Source: an uncultured Bacteroidota bacterium
GTDB lineage: Bacteria; Bacteroidota; Bacteroidia; Flavobacteriales; Flavobacteriaceae
Assembly: GCA_913041125.1 (NCBI GenBank)
Contig: CAJWHM010000005.1
Location: forward strand, 1-64,000
Direction of reading: 5' to 3'
DNA: 64,000 nucleotides
A program made the translations under genes and the position numbers. Below, one piece after another: positions 29,808 through 40,853 of this stretch (within the stretch, counting starts at the first letter, position 1; each line of letters starts with the position of its first letter). Under the pieces are notes generated by a model. That model was given only the letters and a program-made list of their open reading frames with translations. It was not told the DNA's origin and ran no database searches.

Positions 29808-31130
29808 TTACTTACCTCCTATATCTCTGGCTATATTAAGTGCCTTACTGTCAGATAAACTTGCTATGAAGCAACATACATTTAGTAAAGTTTCGTATAA
29901 TGTATTACCTATCAATCGGTTCTCCTCTGGAACTAAAGAAAGAATTAGTTTGTCGTATGTATTAACTTTTCCTTCAAAACTATTCACTGCTGCTTTGGAA
30001 AAATTTTCTAATAAAATTGTGATTGCTCTATGACCTACAACCTCTTTTTTAATAACTTCTTTAGAATTATAAACTTTATTGATACTTACTTTAATAATAT
30101 CTTCAATTTGAGCCTTGTATTTACTTTTTTCCATTAGACTTACTCCAAAGTCACCAGACAAAATTTTAGACTCATTTTTAATAAATATCTTAACAGCATC
30201 TTGAATCAAACTGTTTATTGCTAGAGATCTTAAATAACTTAGTCGTTGAGTTTTATATGTAAGTTTGGCATACTTTTTAGAATCAATAAAGTCACGTACC
30301 AAATTGATTAGATATTCTAAAGCATAATCTTCAGATATCCATCCTAAATTAATACCATCTTCAAAGTCTATTATTGTGTAACATATATCATCAGCTGCCT
30401 CTACTAAGTAAGTCAATGGATGCCTTAATATTTTTGAATTTTTTACAAGAGATAATTCTTCAGCAACCTCTTTGTATGTTGTTTTTTGTGTCTGAAAAAA
30501 ACCATATTTTTTATCGGCAACATGACTCGTCGGTTTTATTGGTAAACTTGCTTTTGGATACTTGACAAATGTTCCTAGTGTAGAATAACTTAATCTTAAA
30601 CCCCCTTTAGTTCCCGGTTTAGATTCAGTTAGAATTTTTAGACCATTTGCATTGCCCTCAAAATCGCAAAGATCCTGATATTCCTCCGGTTTAAGTTTTG
30701 TGCGATAAATTTCACCTTTCCCTGACTTAAAATAATTTCCAATTGCTTTTTCACCACTATGCCCAAAAGGGGGATTACCAATATCATGAGCTAATGATGC
30801 TGCAGCTGTTATCGCACCAAAATCATTTGCCTGATACCCAAGAGAATCTTTTAAATTTGGGTACTTGTCTAATATAGCTTGTCCAGCCATTCTTCCAATG
30901 CTTCTACCAACAACAGAAACCTCCAAACTGTGTGTTAATCTTGTATGAACAAAATCTGTATTTGAAAAGGGGATTACTTGTGTTTTGTCTTGCAAGCTTC
31001 TGAATTCATTTGAAAAAACAATTCTGTCATAATCAACTTCAAAACCTAAACGAAGATCATTTTGCTCAATTCTCAACCGCTTACTTTTATCACCAAATCT
31101 TCTTAATGATAATAATGATTCCCAATTCAT
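29808..31130 (-). CDS. dgt: Deoxyguanosinetriphosphate triphosphohydrolase
   Basis: HD motifs 'FVHTRLTHSLEVSVVGRSIG', 'ASLAHDIGNPPFGHSGEKAI'. Confidence 0.93.
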   Translation of the reverse strand: MNWESLLSLRRFGDKSKRLRIEQNDLRLGFEVDYDRIVFSNEFRSLQDKTQVIPFSNTDFVHTRLTHSLEVSVVGRSIGRMAGQAILDKYPNLKDSLGYQANDFGAITAAASLAHDIGNPPFGHSGEKAIGNYFKSGKGEIYRTKLKPEEYQDLCDFEGNANGLKILTESKPGTKGGLRLSYSTLGTFVKYPKASLPIKPTSHVADKKYGFFQTQKTTYKEVAEELSLVKNSKILRHPLTYLVEAADDICYTIIDFEDGINLGWISEDYALEYLINLVRDFIDSKKYAKLTYKTQRLSYLRSLAINSLIQDAVKIFIKNESKILSGDFGVSLMEKSKYKAQIEDIIKVSINKVYNSKEVIKKEVVGHRAITILLENFSKAAVNSFEGKVNTYDKLILSLVPEENRLIGNTLYETLLNVCCFIASLSDSKALNIARDIGGK

Positions 31131-31307
31131 ATAACAAATTTACCAAATCTATATTCGTATGTTAACAGAAGTTTACTAAAAATAAAATTTGATAATATTT
31201 TCTTAAAGATTTTGTTTCAAAAATTAACTTTTTGATAATTTTTTGGTTGTAAAGCATATGTAATTTTGGAAAAATTAATAACCCTTTTAAACCAAATCTT
31301 ATATAAT

Positions 31308-32621
31308 ATGAAAAATAAAAACCTACTTATTTTCTTGCCCCTATTAACTTTATTTTTAAACTGTTCCGAAGAAGAACCAGTTGTTGAATATATAACTGTT
31401 ACAGAAACTATAACTGTTAATGAAACAAGTACAGTTGAAGTTGATCCTTTTGCTGACTCTACACTTGAAGGTAACATTACCGAGGACACCACTTTAGATG
31501 CTTCTAAAATATGGCTACTAAAGGGGAGAGCTGCTGTAGAAGATGGAGTAACTCTAACTATTCCAGCAGGTACAATTATTAAAGCTGCATCTGGAACAGG
31601 AGCTGATGCTTCAACATTAATAGTTGCTAGAGGTGGAACTATGATTGCAAACGGAACAGCTGATAATCCAATCATAATGACTGCTGTTGCTGACAATATT
31701 CAAGTTGGAGGCACTTATCCAGATAGTGGACCCGCACTAAATGTTGATACTAGAGGTTTATGGGGAGGACTTTTAATATTAGGTAAAGCTCCTTGTTCCT
31801 TTAAAAGTGATGTAACTGAACTTCAAATTGAAGGAATACCAACCTCTGATACTAATGGTCTTTACGGTGGATCTATTGCTGATGATAACTCAGGTTCTTT
31901 ACAATACATCTCTATTCGCCATGGAGGAGCTGAAATTGGTGAAGGTAATGAAATAAACGGTCTTACATTAGGAGGTGTTGGATCAGAAACTACAATTAAC
32001 CACATCGAAGTATTAGGTAATGTTGACGATGGTATTGAATTTTTTGGAGGTACTGTCAATGCTACAAACCTTCTTATATGGGGACAAGGTGACGATGCTA
32101 TTGATATCGATCAAGCATATGCTGGTACAATTGATGGAGCATTAGTTGTCTTAACTGCTGCCTCAGATCATGGCTTTGAAATTGACGGCCCTGAAGGATC
32201 TGCTCCAGGAAGATTTACCCTTAAAAATGCAACAGTGATTGGAGCTACTGATGACTGTGATGCTGAAGGTGTAGATGGTGAAATGGCTGATTTTCGAAAA
32301 GGTGCTACGGGTGATGTCTTAAATGTTCTATTCAAAGACTTTGCTGGTGGTAAAGATGTGGAATTAGACGCCAGTGCTGATGCTGCAACATATTCAGCAG
32401 GAACTTTAACATTTGCAAACATAGATGTATTACACCCTGTAGATGACGATGGTAATTTATGTTCAGATGTTGAAACTGTAAATAAAATTTTCGATGACCG
32501 TTCAGATGAAAGCTCTTTTGAAAGCGATGCAAATACATTTGCAGAAGTAGTTACAGAGCAGCAAGATGGAAACGGATTATCAGATGAATCAATATTTTCG
32601 TGGACTTTTTACAAAAGATAA
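31308..32621 (+). CDS. Surface lipoprotein with predicted beta-helix
   Basis: Signal MKNKNLLIFLPLLTLFLNC lipobox; repetitive beta-rich sequence; immediately upstream of a TonB receptor; ORF track start 31266. Confidence 0.75.
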   Translation: MKNKNLLIFLPLLTLFLNCSEEEPVVEYITVTETITVNETSTVEVDPFADSTLEGNITEDTTLDASKIWLLKGRAAVEDGVTLTIPAGTIIKAASGTGADASTLIVARGGTMIANGTADNPIIMTAVADNIQVGGTYPDSGPALNVDTRGLWGGLLILGKAPCSFKSDVTELQIEGIPTSDTNGLYGGSIADDNSGSLQYISIRHGGAEIGEGNEINGLTLGGVGSETTINHIEVLGNVDDGIEFFGGTVNATNLLIWGQGDDAIDIDQAYAGTIDGALVVLTAASDHGFEIDGPEGSAPGRFTLKNATVIGATDDCDAEGVDGEMADFRKGATGDVLNVLFKDFAGGKDVELDASADAATYSAGTLTFANIDVLHPVDDDGNLCSDVETVNKIFDDRSDESSFESDANTFAEVVTEQQDGNGLSDESIFSWTFYKR

Positions 32622-32646
32622 CAGCAAACATACATAACTCAAAAAG

Positions 32647-32676
32647 AAAATGCCTGGCTTATTTGCCAGGCATTTT
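32647..32676 (+). terminator. Intrinsic terminator after surface lipoprotein gene
   Basis: AAAATGCCTGGC-TTATTT-GCCAGGCATTTT perfect 12-bp stem. Confidence 0.85.
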
Positions 32677-32710
32677 CTATACATAATAGTCAATAAATAA
32701 TATAATTCAA

Positions 32711-35548
32711 ATGAATATAAAAATCATACGTATAATCTCAGTTCTATTTTTCTCAATATTAAGAACCTACAGTCAGTATGGTATTACTGGAACCGTGATT
32801 GATGGTGATTTTAATGAACCTCTTCCTTTTGCAAATGTCTTAGTAAAAGAAACTGGTGATGGAGTAACAACTGATTTTGATGGGAAATATACAATTGAAT
32901 TATCATCAGGAAATTATACTTTGATTTTTTCTTTTGTTGGTTATGAGACTAAAGAAATTACTAACATTAAGGTTTCTGGAGATAACTACACTATAACTGA
33001 TATTGTATTAAATTCTGTTGCTCAGGGTTTGGAAGAAGTAGTTGTAACGGTTGATGCTAGAAGAAATACTGAATCATCAGTGTTAGAAATTCAAAGAAAA
33101 TCAGCAAGTTTACTTGACGGTATCTCAGCACAGGCATTTAGAAAAATTGGCGCTAACGATATTGCGAGTGCTGTTAAAAATGTTCCCGGCGTATCTGTTC
33201 AAGGAGGAAAATTTGTTTACGTCAGAGGGCTTGGAGATCGATATTCTAAATCAATTTTAAATGGTGTTGATATACCAGGATTGGATCCTGACAGAAATAC
33301 TATACAAATGGATCTTTTTCCAACAAATCTTCTTTCAAATGTTTTGGTAATTAAATCAGCAAGAGCAGATTTACCAGCTGATTTTACTGGAGGGGTAATC
33401 AATATAATTACTAAAGACTTTCCAACTAATGAAGAATTATCTATTTCAATTGGAACATCATTTAATCCCAATATGCATTTTAGGGAAAACTACCTTACCT
33501 ACGAAGGGGGACAAACAGACTTTCTAGGATTTGATGACGGGACTAGAAAGAACAAAATTTTCAACTCATTTCTAGGAAACTTTTTTGATCCTAGATTAAA
33601 TAATTCGATAACTAGCCTAACCTATGTAAATAAAATTTCAAATCAATTTGACCCACAAATGGCTCCAACAGACGATATAAGTGGGATGAATTATAATTTT
33701 AATATTTCTTATGGAAATCAAATAAAATTTGAAAATGGTCATTCGTTTGGTTATTTAGGCTCACTTTCTTACAGAAAAGAACAATCAATTTATGAAAACT
33801 CACAGGATAACATTTTCAACTTTAGTCCTGACAGGTCAGAACTAAACTTTGAAGAAAATAGACTTCAATTTGGAACTATTGGAGGTGAAAATGTTATAGC
33901 TAGTGGTTTATTAGGGATAACATACAAGACAGATAAGTCAAAGTATAGAATTAATACTCTTCATATTCAAAATGGTGAAAGTACATCAGGAAGATTTAGA
34001 CAACTTACAAGATTTTCAGATTTTATTGATTTTAATAAATTTAATTTAGAATATAATGAACGTTCAATTACCAATGGAATAATTTCCGGTTTACATAATT
34101 TAAATGAATCCAAATTTAAAGTTGAGTGGACTATCTCTGGAACGCTTGCAAAAGTTCACGACAAAGATGTTCGTAATACAACTTTTCAGGATGAAGAAGG
34201 AATTTTTAGCTTTCAAGAAAATACAGAACCTAAAAGGATATGGAGAACTCTTGATGAATATAATTTAGTTGGTAAAGTAGATCTTTCAAAACGTTTTAAA
34301 TTTTTAAATGAAGATGCTATTTTAAAATTTGGAGTGTACGGTTCTAAAAAAGAAAGAGATTTTTCAATTGCACAATATTCAGTAAGTAGTAATTATACAT
34401 CCGAACGTGACTGGGCAAATTATGGTGGAGATCCAAATCAATTATTTAATCCAGTTAATTTAATTTCACCTTCAAATGATAGAGGGACATATATTAATCC
34501 TCAAACTACAATTAGACAAGATGCAAATATTTTTAATGCAACTCAACAAAATCTTGCAGCATACATATCAAATGAATTTAATTTATCTTCAAAACTAAAG
34601 TGTATCATTGGTTTTCGATTTGAAAACTATCAAGTATTTTATACAGGAGAAAATAGTCAATTAGGACAAATACTCAATGATGAAAGAATCATTAATGAAA
34701 ATAATTTATTCCCCTCAGCAAATTTTATATATAATTTAAAGGAAGAGAAAAACTTAAGACTAGCTTATTCATTAACAACTGCCAGACCAAGTTTTAAAGA
34801 AGCTTCTATAGCCGAAATTTATGATCCTCTTTCAAACTTATTCTTTATTGGCAATATTGACATTAAACCCTCTTACATTGATAACTTTGATATTAGATAT
34901 GAATCTTTTGGTGAAAATGCTCAACTATTTGCCATGAGTCTATTTTATAAAAAACTAACAGACCCTATTGAAATTGGATTTGTTGCTGCATCCACATCTA
35001 ATTATAAGCCGTTAAATCTTGAAAATGCAGATGTATATGGATTTGAAATTGAATTAAGAAAAAAAATGAGTAATTGGATTTCAGGACTTAAAAACTTTAA
35101 TTTAAATTTTAATGGATCATACATTATATCTGATGAGAAATATAGTGAAGATGAATTAGCTCTTAGGACTTTAGGTTTGAGAGAGGGTGAAACATTAGGG
35201 GATTCGAGACCTTTACAAGGTCAATCTCCTTACCTTGTAAATGCTGGATTTGACTATAATAATATTGAAAAAGGGTTTCGTGGAGGACTCTATTTTAATG
35301 TGCAAGGAAAAACCCTAGAAGTAGTTGGTGATGGATTTTATCCTGATGTATACACAATGCCATTTAACAGTTTAAATTTGAATTTAAATAAACAGTTTAA
35401 AAATAACACCAGTTTAACATTAAGGGTAAGAAATTTACTTAATGATGAAAGAGAAAGTTTATTTGAGGGATATGGAGGGACTACTGAATATTTTAGATAT
35501 AGAAATATAGGCAGAACCTTTTCTCTAGGCTACTCAATTAAATTTTAA
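32711..35548 (+). CDS. TonB-dependent receptor with CarboxypepD_reg-like N-terminal domain
   Basis: 'GTVIDGDFNEPLPFANVLVKETGDGVTTDFDGKYTIEL', plug 'VKNVPGVSVQGGKFVYVRGLGDRYSKSILNGVDIPG'; C-terminal aromatic SIKF. Confidence 0.93.
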   Translation: MNIKIIRIISVLFFSILRTYSQYGITGTVIDGDFNEPLPFANVLVKETGDGVTTDFDGKYTIELSSGNYTLIFSFVGYETKEITNIKVSGDNYTITDIVLNSVAQGLEEVVVTVDARRNTESSVLEIQRKSASLLDGISAQAFRKIGANDIASAVKNVPGVSVQGGKFVYVRGLGDRYSKSILNGVDIPGLDPDRNTIQMDLFPTNLLSNVLVIKSARADLPADFTGGVINIITKDFPTNEELSISIGTSFNPNMHFRENYLTYEGGQTDFLGFDDGTRKNKIFNSFLGNFFDPRLNNSITSLTYVNKISNQFDPQMAPTDDISGMNYNFNISYGNQIKFENGHSFGYLGSLSYRKEQSIYENSQDNIFNFSPDRSELNFEENRLQFGTIGGENVIASGLLGITYKTDKSKYRINTLHIQNGESTSGRFRQLTRFSDFIDFNKFNLEYNERSITNGIISGLHNLNESKFKVEWTISGTLAKVHDKDVRNTTFQDEEGIFSFQENTEPKRIWRTLDEYNLVGKVDLSKRFKFLNEDAILKFGVYGSKKERDFSIAQYSVSSNYTSERDWANYGGDPNQLFNPVNLISPSNDRGTYINPQTTIRQDANIFNATQQNLAAYISNEFNLSSKLKCIIGFRFENYQVFYTGENSQLGQILNDERIINENNLFPSANFIYNLKEEKNLRLAYSLTTARPSFKEASIAEIYDPLSNLFFIGNIDIKPSYIDNFDIRYESFGENAQLFAMSLFYKKLTDPIEIGFVAASTSNYKPLNLENADVYGFEIELRKKMSNWISGLKNFNLNFNGSYIISDEKYSEDELALRTLGLREGETLGDSRPLQGQSPYLVNAGFDYNNIEKGFRGGLYFNVQGKTLEVVGDGFYPDVYTMPFNSLNLNLNKQFKNNTSLTLRVRNLLNDERESLFEGYGGTTEYFRYRNIGRTFSLGYSIKF

Positions 35549-35562
35549 TATCTTCAATTTTA

Positions 35563-37821
35563 ATGGACAACGCTTACTTATTTATAGTAGTTTTACTATG
35601 CTTATTGGCAATCGGTGACTTGATTGTTGGTGTAAGTAACGATGCTGTTAATTTCCTAAGTTCTGCTATTGGCTCAAAAGTATTCTCCTTTAGAAATATT
35701 ATGATTTTTGCGAGTTTAGGTATATTATTTGGGGCCATGTCTTCAAGTGGAATGATGGAAGTGGCAAGAAAAGGAATTTTCAATCCTGCGGCTTTTTACT
35801 TTGATGAAATCATATACATTTTTATGGCAGTTATGATGACCGATATTTTGTTATTGGATTTTTTCAATACAATTGGTCTTCCAACATCTACAACTGTTTC
35901 AATAGTATTTGAATTATTGGGAGCTGCAGTTGTTATGGCAATTATTAAAATTTTCGAGTCTGATCAATTACTTTCTGATTTATCATCTTACATAAATACA
36001 GAAAAGGCAACTCAAATAATTTTAGGTATTTTACTTTCTGTATTTGTTGCATTTACTATTGGAGCACTAGTTCAATGGATTTCTAGGGTAATTTATACTT
36101 TTGAATTTGAAAAAAAGTCTCACTTCTTAAATAGCTTTTTTGGTGGATTATCGCTTACTGTTATCTTCAACTTTATTCTTGTCAAGGGTATTAAAGGTTC
36201 TCCCTACTCCAAAATGGAACTTTATATTTTGGATTACCAAACTATAAATAGTTTTGTTGAAAATAATTTATTTATTGTTCAATTTTCAAGTTTTATTTTT
36301 TGGTTTGTTTTTTCAATTTTAATTATAAAGTTATTAAGATGGGATATATATAAAGTTATAATAGGTGTGGGTACTTTTGCTTTGGCTCTTGCTTTTGCAG
36401 GTAATGATTTAGTCAATTTTATTGGTGTGCCTATTGCTGCATACCAATCTTATGAAGCTTGGGTAGTTTCTGGAACTCCTGCACAAAGTTATAGTATGGT
36501 TCAATTAAGTCAAGCAGTGGCTACTCCAACCCTTTTTCTTTTTCTCTCAGGGGTAATTATGATCTTAACATTATGGTTTTCTTCAAAAGCTAAAAAAGTA
36601 GTTAAAACATCACTTGACTTATCAAATCAAAATAATACAAGAGAACGTTTCAAACCAAATTTTATATCAAGAGCAATAGTTCGTTTTTTTACTAGTTTTA
36701 ATAGTCAGATTGTAAAATTTATCCCTCAAAAATCAATTTTAGCTTTAAATAGGTCTTTTACTCCAATAAAACTAAATAATAATCAAAACCTTCCTGAATT
36801 TGATAAACTTAGAGCAAGCATTAACTTAGTTGTAGCTGCTGTATTAATTTCTTTGGCAACATCTTTAAAGCTTCCTTTATCAACTACTTATGTAACATTT
36901 ATGGTTGCGATGGGGACATCATTAGCTGACAGAGCTTGGAGTTCAGATAGTGCAGTATATAGAGTCTCAGGAGTTATAAATGTTATTGGTGGGTGGTTTT
37001 TAACTGCTATTAGCGCATTTGCTGTAGGTGGAATTATTGTATATCTAATAAATTTAGGGGGTGTTCAAGTGGTAGCTGTTATAATCTTTATCATTTTATT
37101 AATAATCGGAAAAAACTATATAAATCATAAAAAAGAAAACAAATTAAGTCTAGAAGAAGATAAAGCTCTTATTATTGAAAGTAATTCTTATAAAGACGTG
37201 ATTGATGAAACTGGCTCCACAATAGAGCTAGTCCTTAAAAAAAGCATTAAAATATATCATATACTTATAGAAGGGTTATCTAAAAATGATGATGAGCCAC
37301 TAAAAAAAGCAAAAAAGAATACTAAGAAACTTAATGATGACATTGAAGATCTAAGAAATAGCTTGTTTTACTTTATTAGAAATTTGGAGGATAAATCAGT
37401 TTCAGCAAGTACTTTTTATATTACTCTTTTAGGTCATTTACATGATCTCTCAGAAGATTTGATTTACTTAAGTAAAATTAGTTACGATCATGCAGCAAAT
37501 AACCACAGAAAACTTACGTTTGTTCAGTTAAAAGAGTTGTTGCTTATAGAAGAAAATATAATTAGAATTTTCAAAAATAATAAAGGAGCTTTTAATTCAA
37601 ATAAAGCTTTGAATGAGTTTGAAGAAATTCTAATAGTTAAAAATGACGCTATTGAGGTTATTGATTCGAAAATTAATACTCAAATTGAGAGAACTAGACA
37701 AGAGGAGATAAGTCCGAAAAATACTACCCTGTATTTTAATTTTCTAATTAGAACTAAAGATTTGATTACTCACAAATTTGAACTAGTAGAAAAATATTAT
37801 AGTGTAGTTAGAAAATTATAA
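35563..37821 (+). CDS. Inorganic phosphate transporter, PiT family, with C-terminal PhoU-like extension
   Basis: 'GVSNDAVNFLSSAIGS', 'GNDLVNFIGVPIAA', 'LPLSTTYVTFMVAMGTSLADRAW'; helical C-terminal ~250 aa. Confidence 0.9.
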   Translation: MDNAYLFIVVLLCLLAIGDLIVGVSNDAVNFLSSAIGSKVFSFRNIMIFASLGILFGAMSSSGMMEVARKGIFNPAAFYFDEIIYIFMAVMMTDILLLDFFNTIGLPTSTTVSIVFELLGAAVVMAIIKIFESDQLLSDLSSYINTEKATQIILGILLSVFVAFTIGALVQWISRVIYTFEFEKKSHFLNSFFGGLSLTVIFNFILVKGIKGSPYSKMELYILDYQTINSFVENNLFIVQFSSFIFWFVFSILIIKLLRWDIYKVIIGVGTFALALAFAGNDLVNFIGVPIAAYQSYEAWVVSGTPAQSYSMVQLSQAVATPTLFLFLSGVIMILTLWFSSKAKKVVKTSLDLSNQNNTRERFKPNFISRAIVRFFTSFNSQIVKFIPQKSILALNRSFTPIKLNNNQNLPEFDKLRASINLVVAAVLISLATSLKLPLSTTYVTFMVAMGTSLADRAWSSDSAVYRVSGVINVIGGWFLTAISAFAVGGIIVYLINLGGVQVVAVIIFIILLIIGKNYINHKKENKLSLEEDKALIIESNSYKDVIDETGSTIELVLKKSIKIYHILIEGLSKNDDEPLKKAKKNTKKLNDDIEDLRNSLFYFIRNLEDKSVSASTFYITLLGHLHDLSEDLIYLSKISYDHAANNHRKLTFVQLKELLLIEENIIRIFKNNKGAFNSNKALNEFEEILIVKNDAIEVIDSKINTQIERTRQEEISPKNTTLYFNFLIRTKDLITHKFELVEKYYSVVRKL

Positions 37822-37824
37822 AAG

Positions 37825-38184
37825 TTAGTCATCTTTAGATGCAATTAATTTTGCATCACCCCACTTAATGGCGCTTTGGACTTCATTATTCTTATAGTCA
37901 ACTTCTAATAATTGTCCATTATTCCAAAAAAACCAACGATCAACTTTGTTTCCCTTAAAAAAAACACCTTTGGATTTTTTTGCCCCATTGATATCAAAAC
38001 TTTGCCATACTCCATGGTTTTTACCATCAAGTAAAAAACCTGTTTGAGCAAGTTGCCCATTTTCGTAATACTCTGAAAATTTTATTAATTCTCCCTCTTG
38101 GATGTAAGTTTTCCTTAACCCATTTTCCTGAGCTATTATAGTCCCAAATCCTAACAAAAAGAAAAAAAGTAAGCTTTTCATCAT
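37825..38184 (-). CDS. MORN-repeat/YwqK-like secreted protein
   Basis: 'YYENGQLAQTGFLLDGKNHGVWQSFDINGAKKSKGVFFKGNKVDRWFFWNNGQ'; signal from MMKSLLFFFLLGFG; ORF track start 38241. Confidence 0.75.
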   Translation of the reverse strand: MMKSLLFFFLLGFGTIIAQENGLRKTYIQEGELIKFSEYYENGQLAQTGFLLDGKNHGVWQSFDINGAKKSKGVFFKGNKVDRWFFWNNGQLLEVDYKNNEVQSAIKWGDAKLIASKDD

Positions 38185-38297
38185 TATAGTTTTTTGATTA
38201 CTTAACACAAAGTTAATAATAAAAATATAATTATGTAACATTTGGTTAACATTAAATTAACATAAGAATATAATATGCTGATTTACAGATAAATAAA

Positions 38298-38317
38298 AAA
38301 GCCCTGAAAAGGGCTTT
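38298..38317 (-). terminator. Intrinsic terminator downstream of nrdA
   Basis: On minus strand AAAGCCC-TTTTCA-GGGCTTTTTT. Confidence 0.8.
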
Positions 38318-38341
38318 ATAGTTTAGATATGGAATAATAAT

Positions 38342-40780
38342 TTAGGAACCACACATAAGACAGTCATCATCTTCACTATCCTTTGCTTGTGAAAGCATTT
38401 GTTTTAATTCCTGAGGAGAAAGCGGTTCTACAGGAATAGGCGTTGATTCATTTTTTGACTGAGTGGTCTTACTATTTGTGGCAACCTCTACTTTTGATGT
38501 ATTTTCTTTCGACTTATTATCAAGAGTAAATTTGATTGCGTCAACTGCTGATTTTGTTCTTAAATAATACATTCCTGTCTTAAGTCCAGACTTCCATCCG
38601 TAGAAATGCATCGAAGTAAGCTTTGCCATAGTAGCTCCTTCCATAAATAGATTTAAGGATTGTGATTGATCAATAAAATAACCTCTGTGACGTGACATGT
38701 CTATAATATCTTTCATACTCATCTCCCAAACAGTTCTGTACAACTCTTTTATATTTTCAGGGATGGTTTCTATATTTTGAATGGATCCATTATTCCTCAT
38801 CAGTTCTTGCTTCATCTCTTCATTCCAAAGTCCTAATTGTACAAGATCTTCTAACAGATGCTTATTAACAACAATAAATTCTCCTGATAATACTCTTCGA
38901 GTATAAATGTTTGAAGTATAAGGTTCAAAACATTCATTATTACCGAGAATTTGCGATGTACTTGCTGTTGGCATTGGTGCTACAAGTAAAGAATTTCTTA
39001 CACCATGTTTTTTTACTTTTTTTCTTAATCCTGACCAATCCCATCTTCCACTTAGGTCCTCATCTTTAATTCCCCAAAGATTGTGCTGAAACTCACCTTT
39101 TGATATTGGAGAACCCTTATATGTTTGGTAAACTCCGTCTTTTTTGGCTTCTTGAACCGATGCGGTAACTGCAGCAAAATAGAGAGTTTCAAAAATTTCT
39201 TGATTTAGTTCTTTTGCTTTATCAGATGTAAAAGGTAACCTAAGCATAATGAATGTGTCTGCTAAACCTTGAACACCAAGGCCTACTGGACGATGTCTGA
39301 AATTTGAGTTCTCAGCCTCTTTAACAGGATAAAAATTTCTGTCAATCACTCGGTTTAAATTCTTTGTCACGCGAACTGTGACATCGAAAAGAGATTTGTG
39401 ATCAAAGTTTCCATCCTTAACAAACATTGGTAGTGCTATAGAGGCTAAATTACATACAGCTACTTCATCAGATGATGTATACTCAAGAATTTCCGTACAT
39501 AAATTTGATGATCTGATAGTTCCTAAATTTTTTTGATTTGACTTACGGTTTGCCGAATCTTTGTAAAGCATATACGGTGTGCCAGTCTCAATTTGAGATT
39601 CTAAGATTTTCTCCCAGAGTTCTCGGGCTTTTATGGTTTTTCTTCCTCGGCCCTCTGATTCGTATTTTTGATATAATTCATCGAACTCATCACCGTGTAA
39701 ATTATATAAGTCTGGACACTCGTTTGGACACATTAATGTCCAATTAGAATCTTCCTCTACTCTTTTCATAAATAAATCAGGAGTCCACATAGCATAAAAT
39801 AAATCTCGTGCCCTCATTTCTTCTTTTCCGTGATTTTTTTTAAGCTCTAAAAAATCAAATATATCAGCATGCCAAGGCTCAACATAAATAGCAAAAGAGC
39901 CTTTTCTTTTTCCACCACCCTGATCGACATATCGTGCCGTGTCATTGAATACTCTAAGCATAGGGACTATTCCATTAGATGTACCATTAGTCCCAGCAAT
40001 ATAAGATCCTGTCGCTCTTACATTATGAATTGATAGACCAATGCCTCCTGCAGATTGAGAAATCTTAGCAGTTTGTTTAAGGGTGTCATAAATTCCATCA
40101 ATGCTGTCTTCTTTCATAGTTAGAAGAAAACAAGAAGACATCTGTGGCTTGGGAGTTCCTGAGTTAAATAAAGTAGGTGTTGCGTGAGTAAAATAACGTT
40201 TGGACATTAATTCATAAGTCTCCAATGCAGATTCAATATCATCTAAGTGAATTCCTATAGAAACTCTCATTAGCATGTGTTGTGGTCTTTCAACTATTTT
40301 ACCATTTAACTTCAACAAATAAGAACGCTCTAATGTTTTGAATCCAAAAAAATCATAACCAAAGTCACGATTGTAGATAATACTGGAATCTAATTTATCT
40401 GCATTTTTTTTAATTATTTTATATACTTCATCTGAAAGTAAAGGTGCTTTTTTTCCTGTTCTAGGGTTTATGTAGTTATATAAATCCTCCATTGTTTCTG
40501 AAAAGGATTTTTTAGTGTTTTTGTGTAAATTGGAAACTGATATACGTGCAGCTAATTTGGCATAATCAGGATGTGTAGTAGTCATAGTAGCAGCAATTTC
40601 TGCAGCTAAGTTATCTAGCTCAGAAGTTGTTACGCCATCATAAAGTCCCTCAATCACACGCATCGCTACTCTTACTGGGTCTACAAGTGGGTTTAGACCA
40701 TAATTAAGTTTACGAATTCTCGCTGTAATTTTATCAAACATGATGGGCTCCTTTCTGCCATCTCTTTTTACTACAAACAT
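38342..40780 (-). CDS. nrdA: Ribonucleoside-diphosphate reductase alpha subunit (class I)
   Basis: N-terminal ATP-cone, 'NLCTEI', '[24 protein letters not shown]', C-terminal CLMCGS. Confidence 0.97.
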   Translation of the reverse strand: MFVVKRDGRKEPIMFDKITARIRKLNYGLNPLVDPVRVAMRVIEGLYDGVTTSELDNLAAEIAATMTTTHPDYAKLAARISVSNLHKNTKKSFSETMEDLYNYINPRTGKKAPLLSDEVYKIIKKNADKLDSSIIYNRDFGYDFFGFKTLERSYLLKLNGKIVERPQHMLMRVSIGIHLDDIESALETYELMSKRYFTHATPTLFNSGTPKPQMSSCFLLTMKEDSIDGIYDTLKQTAKISQSAGGIGLSIHNVRATGSYIAGTNGTSNGIVPMLRVFNDTARYVDQGGGKRKGSFAIYVEPWHADIFDFLELKKNHGKEEMRARDLFYAMWTPDLFMKRVEEDSNWTLMCPNECPDLYNLHGDEFDELYQKYESEGRGRKTIKARELWEKILESQIETGTPYMLYKDSANRKSNQKNLGTIRSSNLCTEILEYTSSDEVAVCNLASIALPMFVKDGNFDHKSLFDVTVRVTKNLNRVIDRNFYPVKEAENSNFRHRPVGLGVQGLADTFIMLRLPFTSDKAKELNQEIFETLYFAAVTASVQEAKKDGVYQTYKGSPISKGEFQHNLWGIKDEDLSGRWDWSGLRKKVKKHGVRNSLLVAPMPTASTSQILGNNECFEPYTSNIYTRRVLSGEFIVVNKHLLEDLVQLGLWNEEMKQELMRNNGSIQNIETIPENIKELYRTVWEMSMKDIIDMSRHRGYFIDQSQSLNLFMEGATMAKLTSMHFYGWKSGLKTGMYYLRTKSAVDAIKFTLDNKSKENTSKVEVATNSKTTQSKNESTPIPVEPLSPQELKQMLSQAKDSEDDDCLMCGS

Positions 40781-40853
40781 ACTTTATTCTTTAAGGTTTC
40801 GATTTTTATAATTTATGGTTAATAAACATTGATATTAGTAAACGGATTTTTAC

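Noticed and set aside
29773-30033. Plus-strand 86-aa ORF
   Set aside because: Mostly antisense to the dgt C-terminus; no recognisable features.
31217-31696. Minus-strand 159-aa ORF
   Set aside because: Antisense shadow of the surface lipoprotein gene; low-complexity translation with no recognisable family.
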